Shown piece after piece: positions 1 to 11,469 of a stretch of DNA of 64,000 nucleotides. Both the position numbers and the translations under genes were made by a program. The first letter of the stretch is position 1; the number at the start of each line of letters is the position of its first letter. The stretch comes from Thermotalea metallivorans (GTDB taxonomy: Bacteria > Bacillota > Clostridia > Peptostreptococcales > Thermotaleaceae): NCBI RefSeq assembly GCF_001562415.1, contig NZ_LOEE01000072.1:1-64000 (forward strand). Direction: 5' to 3'. The notes under the pieces are model-generated. The model worked only from the letters and a program-made list of their open reading frames with translations. It made no database searches and was not told the origin of the DNA.

Positions 1-1
1 T

Positions 2-70
2 CCTAACGTCAAAACAATTTTGCGCTATTTAGGGATTCCTGAGAACATCTACATCAGAGGTGCATCATAA
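2..70 (+). CDS. C-terminal tail of a truncated ORF, possibly azoreductase/flavodoxin-like
   Basis: An open frame enters from the left edge and stops at TAA (68-70), giving 22 residues ending ...GIPENIYIRGAS. The spacing of an 'LRYLGI' helix followed by a short strand ending in 'IRG' resembles the C-terminus of FMN-dependent NADH-azoreductase/flavodoxin-fold oxidoreductases. This is a weak resemblance and not a firm identification. It converges on gyrA. Confidence 0.35.
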   Translation, partial: PNVKTILRYLGIPENIYIRGAS

Positions 71-156
71 TTTAAAAGTTCTGAATTAAATTATGAAAAA
101 GTTATGATGTATTCAGCGGAATATGAGTTTATTAAAAAATTCCTTTTGGTTTTGCC

Positions 157-197
157 TTAAAAAAAGATACGCAAAAACATTTATCATTTGCGCATCT
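157..197 (-). terminator. Rho-independent terminator of gyrBA
   Basis: Read on the minus strand, an 11-bp stem (187-197 pairing with 165-175, one G-U pair) is followed by a run of T (complement of 158-164). It lies about 30 bp beyond the gyrA stop, so it should end the gyrB-gyrA transcript. Confidence 0.75.
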
Positions 198-229
198 GTC
201 AAATCCTAATTTTTAAAAGAGCACTTCTT

Positions 230-2677
230 TCACTCAATTTGTTCTTCCTCTTCGGTACCTTGGGCTACCTTAGCAATGGATACAATATTGGTATCCTGTC
301 CCACCTTCATCAAAGTAACCCCTTGGGTAATCCTACCCATTCTTGATATTTGCTTGACTTCCAATCGAATAATGACGCCATCAGTGCTGATCAGCATAAT
401 CTCATCTTCATCATTTACAACCTTTGCTCCTACCAACATGCCAGTCTTGTTTGTTTTATTATAAGTGATAATCCCTTTTCCGCCCCTTGATTGCACCCTA
501 TATTCCTCTAGGGATGTACGCTTTCCAAAACCATGCTCACTCACCACTAGCAAATCTTTGCCCTCTCCTACCAGATCCATGGCTACAACATAATCATCTT
601 CTGATAAATGCATGGCCTTCACACCCATAGCTGATCTGCCCATATCCCTCACATCATTTTCATTAAATCGGATAGACATCCCCTGTCTTGTCACCATGAT
701 GACTTCCTGTTGTCCATCGGTTAATTTTACACTGATCAATTCATCATCTTCCCTTAGATTCATAGCCATAATCCCAGCTTTTCTGGATGTATCAAACTGG
801 GACAACTCTGTTTTTTTAATAATTCCCATCTTTGTGGCCAAAACAAGAAACTTGTTGTTCTCAAACTCCCGAATCGGAATGACAGCCGTTATTTTTTCGT
901 TTGGCTGAAGCTGCAGAAGATTTACAATGGCCGTACCCTTGGCCTGCCGTTTTGCTTCCGGAATTTCATAAGCCTTCAGTCGATAAGCCCTGCCCATATT
1001 GGTAAAGAATAAAATATAATTATGGGTAGAAGCAATAAACAGATGTTCTACAAAATCTTCTTCCCTTGTGGTGTGGGCTGTCACTCCCTTGCCGCCTCTC
1101 TTCTGAATCTTATAGGTATTTGCCGGCAACCTCTTTACATACCCGAAATGGGTCAGGGTAATGGCTACTTCCTCATCATCAATCAAGTCTTCTATTTCAA
1201 TTTCGTCTGCTGCTGCGGTAATGGCAGTTTTTCTCTCATCTCCGTAGGCCTCTTTAATTTCCGCCAACTCTTCTTTAATGATATTCAAAAGCAATCTTTC
1301 ATTGGCCAAAATTTCCTTGTATTGGCTAATGAGCTGGATCAATTCTTCATACTCTGCATCAATTTTTTCCCTTTCCAATCCTGTAAGTCTTTGCAGACGC
1401 ATATCCAGAATAGCCTGTGCTTGCTTTTCTGACAAATGAAATTGCTCCATCAATCCAGCTTTGGCCTCCTGCACATTTGCAGAGCTCCGAATCAGCTGAA
1501 TTACTGCATCAATGTGATCCAAGGCAATCTTTAAGCCTTCTAAAATGTGGGCCCGGTCCTCAGCCTTTGCCAGGTCATATTTTGTTCTTCGCGTCACCAC
1601 ATCTTTTTGATGCTCCAAATAATGGTGAATCATATCATATAAATTTAAAATTTTTGGTTCTCCATTGACAAGGGCAATCATAATAACACTAAAGGTATCT
1701 TGCATTTGAGTATGCTTATAAAGCTTATTCAATATTACATTTGGATTGGCATCCCGCTTTAATTCAATCACGATGCGCATCCCGCTCCGATCGCTCTCAT
1801 CTCTTAAATCCGCTATGCCTTCTATCTTCTTATCTCTTACCAGCTCGGCAATCTTTTCTATAAGCTTTGCCTTGTTTACCTGATAAGGGATTTCACTGAC
1901 AATAATTTGGGTTTTCCCTTTGGCTGCTTGTTCAATTTCCACATTGGCCCTTACCGTAATCCTTCCCTGTCCTGTTCGATAGGCTTCCTTGATGCCCTCC
2001 ACACCCATAATAGTGGCTCCCGTAGGAAAATCAGGACCCTTTACGATTTTGATCAAATCTTCAACAGTGGTTTCCTCATCATCTATCATCTTGATGGTAG
2101 CATCAATCACCTCTGACAAATTATGGGGAGGAATGGATGTAGCCATCCCCACGGCAATACCATTAGAGCCGTTCACCAATAAGTTTGGAAACCTGCTGGG
2201 AAGTACCGCAGGCTCCTTTAATGTTTCATCAAAGTTAGGTACAAAATCTACCGTTTCCTTTCCGATGTCCCTCAATAGCTCTATGGCAAGCTTTGAAAGT
2301 CTAGCCTCCGTATATCGCATGGCAGCAGCACCATCACCATCAATGGAGCCAAAGTTTCCATGACCGTCTACCAATAGATATCTTGTTGAAAAATCCTGAG
2401 CCATTCTTACCATGGCATCATATACAGAACTGTCTCCATGGGGATGATATTTACCTAGTACATCCCCAACAATACGGGCAGATTTTCTGTGGGGTTTGTC
2501 CGGCGTTAATCCCAATTCATTCATAGCATACAAAATTCTCCTGTGAACAGGCTTCAAACCATCCCGCACATCAGGCAGAGCACGGCCTACAATAACGCTC
2601 ATGGCATAATCAATATAGGATTTTTTCATTTCTTCCTCTATATCCACTTGCAAAATTTTACTTTTATCCTCTAGCAT
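230..2677 (-). CDS. gyrA: DNA gyrase subunit A
   Basis: This 815-residue protein is the breakage-reunion subunit of type II topoisomerase, which supercoils DNA together with GyrB in the cytoplasm. The catalytic tyrosine is Tyr122 in '[10 protein letters not shown]'. The quinolone-resistance region [12 protein letters not shown] keeps Ser83 and Asp87 in E. coli numbering, which predicts a drug-sensitive allele. The GyrA-box 'KRGGKG' near residue 565 and six C-terminal beta-pinwheel repeats separate it from ParC. The start follows AAGGGGG with a 7-nt spacer. It lies 15 bp behind gyrB, so the two are co-transcribed. Confidence 0.98.
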   Translation of the reverse strand: MLEDKSKILQVDIEEEMKKSYIDYAMSVIVGRALPDVRDGLKPVHRRILYAMNELGLTPDKPHRKSARIVGDVLGKYHPHGDSSVYDAMVRMAQDFSTRYLLVDGHGNFGSIDGDGAAAMRYTEARLSKLAIELLRDIGKETVDFVPNFDETLKEPAVLPSRFPNLLVNGSNGIAVGMATSIPPHNLSEVIDATIKMIDDEETTVEDLIKIVKGPDFPTGATIMGVEGIKEAYRTGQGRITVRANVEIEQAAKGKTQIIVSEIPYQVNKAKLIEKIAELVRDKKIEGIADLRDESDRSGMRIVIELKRDANPNVILNKLYKHTQMQDTFSVIMIALVNGEPKILNLYDMIHHYLEHQKDVVTRRTKYDLAKAEDRAHILEGLKIALDHIDAVIQLIRSSANVQEAKAGLMEQFHLSEKQAQAILDMRLQRLTGLEREKIDAEYEELIQLISQYKEILANERLLLNIIKEELAEIKEAYGDERKTAITAAADEIEIEDLIDDEEVAITLTHFGYVKRLPANTYKIQKRGGKGVTAHTTREEDFVEHLFIASTHNYILFFTNMGRAYRLKAYEIPEAKRQAKGTAIVNLLQLQPNEKITAVIPIREFENNKFLVLATKMGIIKKTELSQFDTSRKAGIMAMNLREDDELISVKLTDGQQEVIMVTRQGMSIRFNENDVRDMGRSAMGVKAMHLSEDDYVVAMDLVGEGKDLLVVSEHGFGKRTSLEEYRVQSRGGKGIITYNKTNKTGMLVGAKVVNDEDEIMLISTDGVIIRLEVKQISRMGRITQGVTLMKVGQDTNIVSIAKVAQGTEEEEQIE

Positions 2678-2692
2678 CCTTTTTCCCCCTTA

Positions 2693-4618
<1,926 letters not shown>

Positions 4619-4661
4619 CTACAATCAAATATACTGCAAATAAACCGTTCATATTTCATAT

Positions 4662-4687
4662 AAAAAAGCAGCAAAGCTGCTTTTGCT
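4662..4687 (-). terminator. Hairpin terminator between remB and gyrB
   Basis: The stem AAAAGCAGC / GCTGCTTTT (4664-4672 with 4676-4684) has a 3-nt loop, and the minus-strand reading continues into T-rich sequence. It ends the recF-remB transcript or attenuates it before gyrB. Confidence 0.6.
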
Positions 4688-4708
4688 AAATTCTCTCTTT
4701 CATAAACC

Positions 4709-5005
4709 TTAAAGATGCAGAGTATCAATAAAATTGGCTCTTTTTTGAAGAGTGACGGAAGAGATAGGTGAGTAATAGATAATCATTTGTGTTTTTTTCG
4801 AAGGTTTTTTCCCTTTTTTTTCCCTCTTCTCAGTGATAACACAAGTTTTTGGTTCTTCCTCTGAGATCCTATGCACAAATCCCTCTGCTTCTACATTTTT
4901 GAAAAATTCTTTACTGTCCTTAGATTTTAAAGCCGTAGAAATATCTATAATCGATACAATATCGCCAATGGGAATGACTACATCTCCACCCAGATGAAGA
5001 AACAT
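4709..5005 (-). CDS. remB: RemB-like extracellular matrix regulator (DUF370)
   Basis: This 98-residue protein begins MFLHLGGDVVIPIGDIVSI, the diagnostic start of the DUF370/RemB (YaaB) family. RemA/RemB proteins activate biofilm-matrix genes in Bacillus subtilis. The position between recF and gyrB matches yaaB in Bacillus. The first 70 residues fit the family. The basic tail after 'EKREKKGKKPSKKTQ' is lineage-specific. The ATG has a strong AAGGAGGAG ribosome binding site. The function in this organism is inferred from the family. Confidence 0.8.
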   Translation of the reverse strand: MFLHLGGDVVIPIGDIVSIIDISTALKSKDSKEFFKNVEAEGFVHRISEEEPKTCVITEKREKKGKKPSKKTQMIIYYSPISSVTLQKRANFIDTLHL

Positions 5006-5125
5006 AAAATCTCCTCCTTAAAAAAATTCTCCACCTTATATTATAACCTTTTTAAACCTTATATAAAAGTTTTTTCGCCCATCTCCTTGGAGAATAAGAC
5101 CTTTGACCCGTTTTTCCACATATTT

Positions 5126-6247
5126 TTATGATATATTTTCATTTTTCTTTTTCACTGATGCCTTTTCAATATAAAAAATATTTTCTTCTCCTAAACGGAT
5201 TGAATCCAACAAACTCATATCCGTAGTGGTAATAAAAGTTTGTATGTCTCTTAAGCTCTTGATTAAAAACATTTGTCTTTTCATATCCAGTTCAGACATG
5301 ACGTCATCCAAAAGCAATACTGGATATTCTCCGGTCTCAGCCTTTACCAACTCAATTTCAGCCAATTTTAAAGACAAAGCTGAGGTTCTTTGCTGTCCTT
5401 GGGAGCCAAAAACTCTTATATCAATGCCATTTACATAAAAGACAAGATCATCTCGGTGAGGCCCTATGGTCGTTGTTCCTCGACAGATATCCACCTCCAG
5501 CATTTTTTTTAATTCTCTATGGAAAGATTGTGAAATTCTTTCTTCTTCTGCTATATCTTTCACACTGGCAATATATTTTATCTCCAGGTTTTCCTTGCTA
5601 TCGGTAATTTTTCTATGGAGCAGCCTGCTTAATGTGTTCAGACGATGAATAAATTTTAATCTTTCTAATATTAAAATTGTTCCTAATTCCACCAGCTTTT
5701 CATCCCATACGTCAAGGGTTGCTATATATTTTCTATCATGATGTATTTTCTTTAAAAGATTATTTCTCTGCATTAGCACATGATTGTATTGTCCCAGACA
5801 GTGGCAGTAGCGGGGCCTAATGTTGGATATTTCCATATCCATAAAACGTCTTCTCTCCACAGGTCCTTCCTTTACTAACTTCAAGTCCTCTGGTGAAAAA
5901 ACCACCACGTGAATATTGTTTAACAAATCTGTATTCTTTGTTAATGTTATGCCATTTACTTTTATTTGTTTTTTCTTATTTTCCTCTAGCTTTAATTCTA
6001 CCGATACACTGGTGTATCTCTTTTCACCCTCCACGAGAATATACGCCTTATCTTTATCCATTTTGATTAATTCCCTATCTCTGTTGGTTCTAAAAGATTT
6101 TCCTGTACTGGTCAAATAAATAGCTTCCAATATATTGGTTTTTCCTTGGGCATTATCTCCAATAAATACATTGATTTTCGGGTGGAAAATTAAATCCAAC
6201 TGTTGATAATTTCTAAAATTAATCAACTTTAATTTTTTTAAATACAC
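5126..6247 (-). CDS. recF: DNA replication and repair protein RecF
   Basis: RecF is an SMC-like ATPase that helps load RecA at gaps. The Walker A is 'GDNAQGKTNILEAIY', the ABC signature region is 'GSQGQQRTSALSLKLAE', and the Walker B/D-loop is 'PVLLLDDVMSELD'. A further in-frame GTG at 6256 abuts AAGGG with no spacer. The GTG at 6247, with a 9-nt spacer, gives the canonical N-terminus (V/M)YLKKLKLINFRNY and is preferred. It yields 373 residues, normal for the family. The gene lies between yaaA and remB as in most Firmicutes origins. Confidence 0.96.
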   Translation of the reverse strand: MYLKKLKLINFRNYQQLDLIFHPKINVFIGDNAQGKTNILEAIYLTSTGKSFRTNRDRELIKMDKDKAYILVEGEKRYTSVSVELKLEENKKKQIKVNGITLTKNTDLLNNIHVVVFSPEDLKLVKEGPVERRRFMDMEISNIRPRYCHCLGQYNHVLMQRNNLLKKIHHDRKYIATLDVWDEKLVELGTILILERLKFIHRLNTLSRLLHRKITDSKENLEIKYIASVKDIAEEERISQSFHRELKKMLEVDICRGTTTIGPHRDDLVFYVNGIDIRVFGSQGQQRTSALSLKLAEIELVKAETGEYPVLLLDDVMSELDMKRQMFLIKSLRDIQTFITTTDMSLLDSIRLGEENIFYIEKASVKKKNENIS

Positions 6248-6314
6248 ACTGAGCACCCCTTGACATTGCCAATATCACATTGTTTCATTTCTTTTACTGT
6301 ATCTCCTTCATAAT

Positions 6315-6527
6315 TTATTCGATGACTTTTATTCTTTTTCCTTGAAGTTCTACATCATCCCCTGGTTTTATTTTTTTTCCTCTTTGGTACTCCGTAATAC
6401 CGTTTACTTTTACCAATCCTTCTTGAATCAAGATTTTTGCATGTCCTCCCGACTGCACATAATTGGCCAACTTCAGCAGTTGACTTAATTTAATGTATTC
6501 TCCTTCAATTTTAATTTCTTTATACAT
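6315..6527 (-). CDS. yaaA: S4-domain RNA-binding protein YaaA
   Basis: This 70-residue protein is made entirely of one S4-type RNA-binding fold: 'LSQLLKLANYVQSGGHAKILIQEGLVKVNG' followed by the basic 'RGKKIKPGDDVEL'. Members always sit between dnaN and recF in Firmicutes. YaaA/RlbA has been linked to ribosome assembly. The gene is preceded on the minus strand by the dnaN terminator, so it probably begins its own transcript with recF and remB. Confidence 0.9.
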   Translation of the reverse strand: MYKEIKIEGEYIKLSQLLKLANYVQSGGHAKILIQEGLVKVNGITEYQRGKKIKPGDDVELQGKRIKVIE

Positions 6528-6650
6528 ATGGGCTCTCTCCTCAAAGTTTATTTTATCTCTATCTTGATATATTTTCTTTTTATTTATTCCAGTGTATCTA
6601 TTATATAGAACAAATCCCTGCTGTTAAAGATAAATAAAAATATTTTGTTC

Positions 6651-6693
6651 AAAAGACAAAGAGCCCTTTATATGATCCAGCTATAAAGGACTC
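6651..6693 (-). terminator. Terminator of dnaA-dnaN
   Basis: A 12-bp stem (6682-6693 with 6661-6672, one G-U pair) and a 9-nt loop are followed on the minus strand by TTTGTCTTTT. It lies directly behind the dnaN stop and separates dnaAN from yaaA-recF-remB. Confidence 0.8.
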
Positions 6694-6701
6694 ATCGCTT
6701 C

Positions 6702-7805
6702 TTAGCCTGCTAATCTGACAGGTAGTACAAGGTATGTATAATTATTGGTGTCCGTGGGTTTTACAATGCAGGGACTTACATTGGTTGTAAAATTCAAATA
6801 TATTTCTTCACTGTCTAAAATTTTTAAAGCATCTAAAAAATATTTTGAGTTGAAACCTATATCAATGTCGTCCCCTTCCAGTTCAATCCTAAGGTTTTCG
6901 AAAACCCTTCCGATCTCGGCGTTAGAAGTAATAGTCATGAATTCATCCTTTATAGAAAACTTGATGAGGTTATTTTTTCCTTCCCTTGCCAAAAGAGAAG
7001 CCCTTTCTATACTATCTAAGAGATCCTTTGTTTTTACTTTTACCCTCGATTTAAATTCCTTTGGAATAATCTGCCGATAGTTAATAAATTCACCTTCCAA
7101 AAGCCTAGAAATGATTTTTGTGCTTGCCGTTTGGAACAAAACATGCTTATCTGTAAAGGATATTTCAACTTTGCCATCTTCTCCTTCTGAAAGAATGCGA
7201 TAAATCTCATTTAATGTCTTTCCGGGAACTACGGCCCTATTGCTGTAAGAAGTCTTTATATTTCCCTGCCGGAGGGACAGACGATACCCATCTAAGGCCA
7301 CCATATTGATGACGCCTTCTTGCATTTCCATTAATACCCCTGTCAATATGGGTCTCGTTTCATCCAGAGCCGTCGCAAAAACCGTTTGTCGAATCATATT
7401 TTTCAGTAAATCTTGAGGAATTTCATAGGCATGATCCTCTTCTACCAAAGGCAATTCAGGGAATTCAATGGCCGGTTGCCCAACCAATGTAAATTCTGAA
7501 TTTTCACATCGAATCGTCATGTTGTTTAAAGCATCTACCTCTATTTCCACATCTGCTTCAGGAAGTTTTCGTATAATATCCCCAAGAAGTCGTGAAGAAA
7601 TTACAACGGCACCTTGAGAAAGCACTTCTGCGTTGATATGATGTTCTACTCCGATTTCTAGATCTGTGCCTACCAATTTTAGTGTTTGTCCACATGTTTC
7701 AAAGAGTATACCTTTTAGAATCGGCAAAGTTGTTTTCATGGAGACAGCTTTTTGAACAATATTTATACTGGATGCCAGATTTTTTTGACTGCATCTGAGT
7801 TTCAT
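6702..7805 (-). CDS. dnaN: DNA polymerase III beta sliding clamp
   Basis: This 367-residue protein forms the dimeric ring that tethers polymerase III to DNA. It begins MKLRCSQKNLASSINIVQKAVS and ends ...YTYLVLPVRLAG. Three clamp domains of about 120 residues each are evident, with 'ETRPILTGVLMEM' in the second. The C-terminal 'VLPVRL' closes the peptide-binding pocket. The ribosome binding site AAGGAGG is separated from the ATG by a perfect DnaA box, so initiator could influence expression. The gene is downstream of dnaA across the unwinding region of the origin. Confidence 0.98.
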   Translation of the reverse strand: MKLRCSQKNLASSINIVQKAVSMKTTLPILKGILFETCGQTLKLVGTDLEIGVEHHINAEVLSQGAVVISSRLLGDIIRKLPEADVEIEVDALNNMTIRCENSEFTLVGQPAIEFPELPLVEEDHAYEIPQDLLKNMIRQTVFATALDETRPILTGVLMEMQEGVINMVALDGYRLSLRQGNIKTSYSNRAVVPGKTLNEIYRILSEGEDGKVEISFTDKHVLFQTASTKIISRLLEGEFINYRQIIPKEFKSRVKVKTKDLLDSIERASLLAREGKNNLIKFSIKDEFMTITSNAEIGRVFENLRIELEGDDIDIGFNSKYFLDALKILDSEEIYLNFTTNVSPCIVKPTDTNNYTYLVLPVRLAG

Positions 7806-7806
7806 C

Positions 7807-7968
7807 TGTGGATAACCTCCTTGTCTGAGAAAGGTATAAATAAATATAAGTTTTTAGTAGTAATAGTAGTAGGGCTTGTGAAATTGTGGATAAGTATTTT
7901 GCATCAAGAAAAATACCTATTTTGTGTATGTTCAAAAGTTGTGTATAAAACAGTGTAACTTATCCACA
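7807..7968. other. Origin part 2: DnaA boxes and unwinding region between dnaN and dnaA
   Basis: Three perfect DnaA boxes are visible: TGTGGATAA at 7807-7815 and 7885-7893, and TTATCCACA at 7960-7968. A one-mismatch box TGTGTATAA lies at 7940-7948. The AT-rich 7831-7854 next to the DnaA-trio array (7855-7872) is the probable duplex-unwinding element. The arrangement of AT-rich DNA, trios, a short G/C patch (7872-7875) and a DnaA box matches the basal unwinding system described for B. subtilis oriC. Confidence 0.85.
7855..7872 (+). other. DnaA-trio array (6 triplets)
   Basis: Six uninterrupted triplets read TAG TAG TAA TAG TAG TAG on the plus strand. A G-rich patch follows, and then DnaA box 7885-7893. 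In B. subtilis, such 3'-(G/A)AT-5' trios bind a DnaA filament that opens the AT-rich DNA on the far side. Here the AT-rich side is toward dnaN, so the polarity is correct. Confidence 0.85.
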
Positions 7969-8039
7969 TATACAAAAACCAAAACAGGATTGCTTTTTAT
8001 TCACATATTATGAAGAATTTAATCACATAAGGCTGTGCA

Positions 8040-9383
8040 TTATTTGCTCTTGATATCCTTAATCATATCTTCTATTTTTGCTTTTAAATCCATATCGCCT
8101 TCAATATCCTGGCTGATTTTTTCATGGGCATGGATAACTGTTGTATGATCGCGACCTCCAAACTCATCACCGATTTTAGGAAGGGACAGGTCTGTCAGTT
8201 CTCGACACAGGTACATGGCAATCTGCCTTGGATAGGCGATAGACCTTGTTCTTCGCTTGGAGTTAAAATCATCCATTTTTAACCCGCAATGCTCTGCCAC
8301 CACTTCTTTAATCAAGGATACAGTAATTTGTTTCGGCTTGCTGGATGAAATAATGTCTTTTAAAGCTTCACTGGCCAATTCTACCGTAACTTCGTTATTG
8401 GTTAAGGAAGAGTAGGCTACAATTCGAATCAACGCACCTTCTAGTTCACGAATGTTTGCCTGTATCTTTTTTGCAATGTAAAGCATGACCTCATTGGGCA
8501 CATCGATATTTTCCACTTCTGCTTTTTTGCGAAGAATGGCAATCCTTGTTTCTAAATCAGGGGGCTGAATGTCTGTAATAAGGCCCCATTCAAAACGGGA
8601 GCGAAGCCGGTCTTCTAAAGTGGGTATTTCTTTGGGTGGCCGGTCACTGGAAATAATAATTTGCTTGTTGGCTTCATGGAGGGCATTAAAAGTATGGAAA
8701 AATTCCTCTTGTGTTCTTTCTTTGCCAGCAATGAATTGAATATCATCTACCAATAGAACATCTACATTCCGGTATTTATTTCGAAACTCTACATTCTTGT
8801 CATCCCTGATGGAGTTGATCAGCTCATTGGTAAATTTCTCAGAAGAAACATATACGACCTTGGCATTTGGATTTTGCCCTAATATATAATGACCAATAGC
8901 GTGCATTAAATGGGTTTTTCCTAAACCTACGCCTCCATAGATAAACAGGGGATTATAGGCTTTTGCCGGAGCTTCTGCCACGGCTAGAGAGGCGGCGTGG
9001 GCAAAACGATTGCTGTTCCCGATAACAAAGGTGTCAAACACATACTTTGGATTTAGATTCAAGGTATCGAAGGTGTCAGAAGAATTGATATTATGTTGGT
9101 TTGTCTGTTGCGTAGCCTTGATGTATTTTTCACTTCCGGGCACAATAAAGTCTAGTTGGTATTCTTGAGAAGTGATTTGTTTAATGGCATTCATAATAAG
9201 ATTTGCGTACCTGCCTTCTAAAATCCCCTTTGAAAAATCGTTCATGACACCAAGAAGGATGGTATTCCCATGAATAGCTATTGGTTCTATGGGTTTTAGC
9301 CAAGTGTTGTAGCTCACTTCTGTCAACTCTGTTTTGATCAAATTGAGAGCTTTTTGCCATATATCAGGCAGATTCATACTCAT
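8040..9383 (-). CDS. dnaA: Chromosomal replication initiator DnaA
   Basis: This is the AAA+ initiator that binds DnaA boxes and opens the origin. Domain I is '[31 protein letters not shown]' (its N-terminal third only is shown by motif WQKAL..TWLKP). The Walker A is '[15 protein letters not shown]' and the Walker B '[19 protein letters not shown]'. Domain IV has the signature '[15 protein letters not shown]'. The frame is open to 9428, but AGGAGG with a 7-nt spacer selects the ATG at 9383, giving 447 residues. It is flanked by DnaA-box clusters on both sides, so autoregulation is likely. Confidence 0.98.
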   Translation of the reverse strand: MSMNLPDIWQKALNLIKTELTEVSYNTWLKPIEPIAIHGNTILLGVMNDFSKGILEGRYANLIMNAIKQITSQEYQLDFIVPGSEKYIKATQQTNQHNINSSDTFDTLNLNPKYVFDTFVIGNSNRFAHAASLAVAEAPAKAYNPLFIYGGVGLGKTHLMHAIGHYILGQNPNAKVVYVSSEKFTNELINSIRDDKNVEFRNKYRNVDVLLVDDIQFIAGKERTQEEFFHTFNALHEANKQIIISSDRPPKEIPTLEDRLRSRFEWGLITDIQPPDLETRIAILRKKAEVENIDVPNEVMLYIAKKIQANIRELEGALIRIVAYSSLTNNEVTVELASEALKDIISSSKPKQITVSLIKEVVAEHCGLKMDDFNSKRRTRSIAYPRQIAMYLCRELTDLSLPKIGDEFGGRDHTTVIHAHEKISQDIEGDMDLKAKIEDMIKDIKSK

Positions 9384-9469
9384 ATAGCAGCCTCCTATCA
9401 ATACAATATGAAATAAAAATAATCCCATAGAAGAGAACTAGAAGATGAAGCAAGTCTAAATATTTTTAT

Positions 9470-9897
9470 GGTGGATAAAAAAATTTTATAGAACATGAAA
9501 TACAACCTATTCACAGGATATCCACAAAAATTGTTGATATTTATGAGATTTTTAAAATTTTGTTGAATAATTTTTAGCAACTAGGAAATGAATAATCTTG
9601 TGGATAATTTATAGGGTAAAAAACTATTTTTTAACCAAAAAAAAACTTGTACACAATACGTAGATAAAAATATATTTGTTTTTCACAGGGGCAGAATAAG
9701 AAAATCACAATAAAAAAAGCTAAAAGATATAAGTTATACACAAATTTATCCACAGATTGTGTATAAAACTGAATATGTTGATATGGCTTTCCACATATCA
9801 ACAACTTGTCTTAATCATATCAAATTAAAAAGAGGATTTCAATCAAAAACACAAAAATTATCCACAGGAAAATGGAGTGGGGATATATTTATCCACA
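9470..9897. other. Origin part 1: DnaA-box cluster upstream of dnaA
   Basis: The 650-bp gap between dnaA and rpmH has no gene. Perfect boxes lie at 9599-9607 (TGTGGATAA), 9746-9754, 9858-9866 and 9889-9897 (TTATCCACA). One-mismatch boxes lie at 9470-9478, 9518-9526, 9734-9742 and 9758-9766. The spacing and mixed orientation resemble the incAB part of a bipartite Firmicutes origin. Strand polarity of genes switches here, as expected for a bidirectional start site. Confidence 0.85.
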
Positions 9898-9920
9898 AAA
9901 ACAAAGAAAAAATAAGTTTC

Positions 9921-9949
9921 TTGACAGATTGTATTTGTGAAGTTATAAT
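9921..9949 (+). promoter_or_regulatory. Consensus sigma-A promoter for rpmH
   Basis: TTGACA (9921-9926), a 17-bp spacer and TATAAT (9944-9949) match the housekeeping consensus exactly, 84 bp before the rpmH start. It is the strongest promoter seen in the window, and it lies 24 bp from the last DnaA box. Confidence 0.85.
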
Positions 9950-10032
9950 TATTTAGTAAATGCTCATTTTTAGATGCGATATCAATATCATAAAGGATAT
10001 AAAGTAGGTAGTTGTTGAAGGGGGTGTTTTTC

Positions 10033-10167
10033 GTGAAGATGACATATCAGCCAAAGAAAAGACAAAGAAAAAAAGAGCATGGTTTTAGAAAGAGAATGAA
10101 AACAAAGTCTGGAAGAAATGTTTTAAAAAGACGTAGACAAAAAGGCAGAAAAAGATTGACTGCTTAA
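10033..10167 (+). CDS. rpmH: 50S ribosomal protein L34
   Basis: This 44-residue, highly basic protein of the large ribosomal subunit contains '[18 protein letters not shown]' and ends 'KGRKRLTA'. The GTG start at 10033 gives VKMTYQP, matching the usual MKRTYQP in length. The ATG two codons later is possible but would be short. AAGGGGGTG supplies the ribosome binding site. It is the first gene of the rightward operon, followed by rnpA as in nearly all bacteria. Confidence 0.97.
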   Translation: MKMTYQPKKRQRKKEHGFRKRMKTKSGRNVLKRRRQKGRKRLTA

Positions 10168-10191
10168 GGGCCGCATAAAAGTGGCCTTTTT
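10166..10191 (+). terminator. Hairpin between rpmH and rnpA
   Basis: AAGGGCCGC pairs with GTGGCCTTT around an AUAAAA loop, followed by more T. It overlaps the rpmH stop. It may partly terminate the transcript, which would fit the far higher demand for L34 than for RNase P protein. Confidence 0.65.
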
Positions 10192-10232
10192 CTATAAATA
10201 TGTAGGAATTTTTCAAAGGAAGGCAAAAAAAC

Positions 10233-10568
10233 ATGGATCATACGCTACGATTGAAAAAGAATATGGAATTTAAAAAGGTTTATGATAAGGGTACATCTAC
10301 AGCAAACCGATTACTGGTCCTTTTTGTCATGAAAAACGGAGAAGATTATAACAGGGTAGGATTTTCTGTAAGCAAAAAGGTTGGAAAGAGTGTTGTACGG
10401 AACCGTGTTAAAAGACTGATGAAGGAAAGTTTTCGAGCCGTTGGTCCTACAGCTTTAAAGGGTTATGATCTGGTTTTTATCGCGAGAATCAATATAAAAG
10501 AAGCGACCTATGCAGAAGTAGAAAAGGCCATGGTGCATCTTTTAAAAAAATCAAAATTATTGAAATAG
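10233..10568 (+). CDS. rnpA: Ribonuclease P protein component
   Basis: This 111-residue basic protein assists the catalytic RNA of RNase P in trimming tRNA 5' ends. It begins MDHTLRLKKNMEFKKVYDKG and carries the signature 'GFSVSKKVGKSVVRNRVKRLMKESFR', of which RNRVKR is the RNA-binding core. The length is normal. The stop abuts the start of yidD, so translation is probably coupled. Confidence 0.96.
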   Translation: MDHTLRLKKNMEFKKVYDKGTSTANRLLVLFVMKNGEDYNRVGFSVSKKVGKSVVRNRVKRLMKESFRAVGPTALKGYDLVFIARINIKEATYAEVEKAMVHLLKKSKLLK

Positions 10569-10787
10569 GTGAAATTATTGAAGGAATTATTGGTGTGGAT
10601 GGTGAAAATATATAGAAGATATATATCGCCTTTGAAAAGGCCTTCTTGCAGATTCTATCCTACTTGTTCTCAATATGCACTAGAGGCCTTAGGAAAATAT
10701 GGAGCTCTCCGTGGAACACTATTGATCCTCAAAAGAATTGTAAAATGCCATCCATTTCATCCTGGAGGGTATGATCCTTTAAAGTAG
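10569..10787 (+). CDS. yidD: Membrane insertion efficiency factor YidD
   Basis: This 72-residue protein has the family signature '[15 protein letters not shown]' and ends '[13 protein letters not shown]'. YidD is membrane-associated and aids insertion of proteins by YidC/Sec. The GTG start follows the rnpA stop with no gap, so ribosome re-initiation is likely. Its position between rnpA and yidC is the conserved one. Confidence 0.95.
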   Translation: MKLLKELLVWMVKIYRRYISPLKRPSCRFYPTCSQYALEALGKYGALRGTLLILKRIVKCHPFHPGGYDPLK

Positions 10788-10808
10788 AAATGATAGGGGG
10801 TAAAAGAT

Positions 10809-11468
10809 TTGATCGCAAAACCTTTAGGAATGCTTTTGAATTTCTTATATAGTCTGATAGGAAATTATGGAATTACTATTATTGCATTTACAGTGGTCGT
10901 AAAACTAGTATTGTTGCCTTTGACAATACAGCAGTTGAAATCAACCAAACAAATGGCAGAGCTGCAACCAAAGCTGAAAGCTTTGCAGGAAAAGTATAAA
11001 AATGATAAGGAAACCTTGAATATAAAAACAGTAGAGCTGTATAAGGAGTATAAGGTAAATCCCTTAGGAGGGTGTTTGCCCCTGATCATTCAGTTGCCCA
11101 TTATATTTGGTCTTTTTGCTGTATTGAGAGAGCCGACAAAATATATCAGTGATCCTCACTTTGTACAGGCTGTCAATGAAGCTTTTTTATGGATACCCAA
11201 TTTGAGCAAACCTGATCCGATTATACTACCTGTTCTGGCAGGTATTACAACTTATTTTTCAATGAATACTGCAAGTACTGGAGCAGCACAAAATCAAAGC
11301 ATGAAAACCATGAACATGGTATTTCCTGTGATGATTCTTTGGTGGGGGAGAAGTTTCCCTGCAGGATTAACCTTGTATTGGGTAGTAAGCAATATATTCC
11401 AGTGGGTGCAGCAATATCTTATGCCTAAGGCTGGAACAGCAGGAACACCTAAGGAGGAGTCAAATTAA
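10809..11468 (+). CDS. yidC: Membrane protein insertase YidC/OxaI
   Basis: This 219-residue insertase belongs to the short Gram-positive form. It has a first transmembrane helix near residues 1-35, the coiled cytoplasmic hairpin 'LKSTKQMAELQPKLKALQ', and later membrane helices around 'LGGCLPLIIQLPIIFGLF', 'PDPIILPVLAGITTYF' and 'LTLYWVVSNIFQWVQQY'. It lacks the lipoprotein signal peptide of SpoIIIJ-type proteins. A TTG start is used behind GGGGGTAAAAGAT. It is followed at once by jag, the usual pairing. Confidence 0.95.
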   Translation: MIAKPLGMLLNFLYSLIGNYGITIIAFTVVVKLVLLPLTIQQLKSTKQMAELQPKLKALQEKYKNDKETLNIKTVELYKEYKVNPLGGCLPLIIQLPIIFGLFAVLREPTKYISDPHFVQAVNEAFLWIPNLSKPDPIILPVLAGITTYFSMNTASTGAAQNQSMKTMNMVFPVMILWWGRSFPAGLTLYWVVSNIFQWVQQYLMPKAGTAGTPKEESN

Positions 11469-11469
11469 T

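Noticed and set aside
1022-1432. Long plus-strand open frames inside gyrA, gyrB and recF
   Set aside because: They are antisense shadows of well-conserved genes, lack ribosome binding sites and show no recognisable family.
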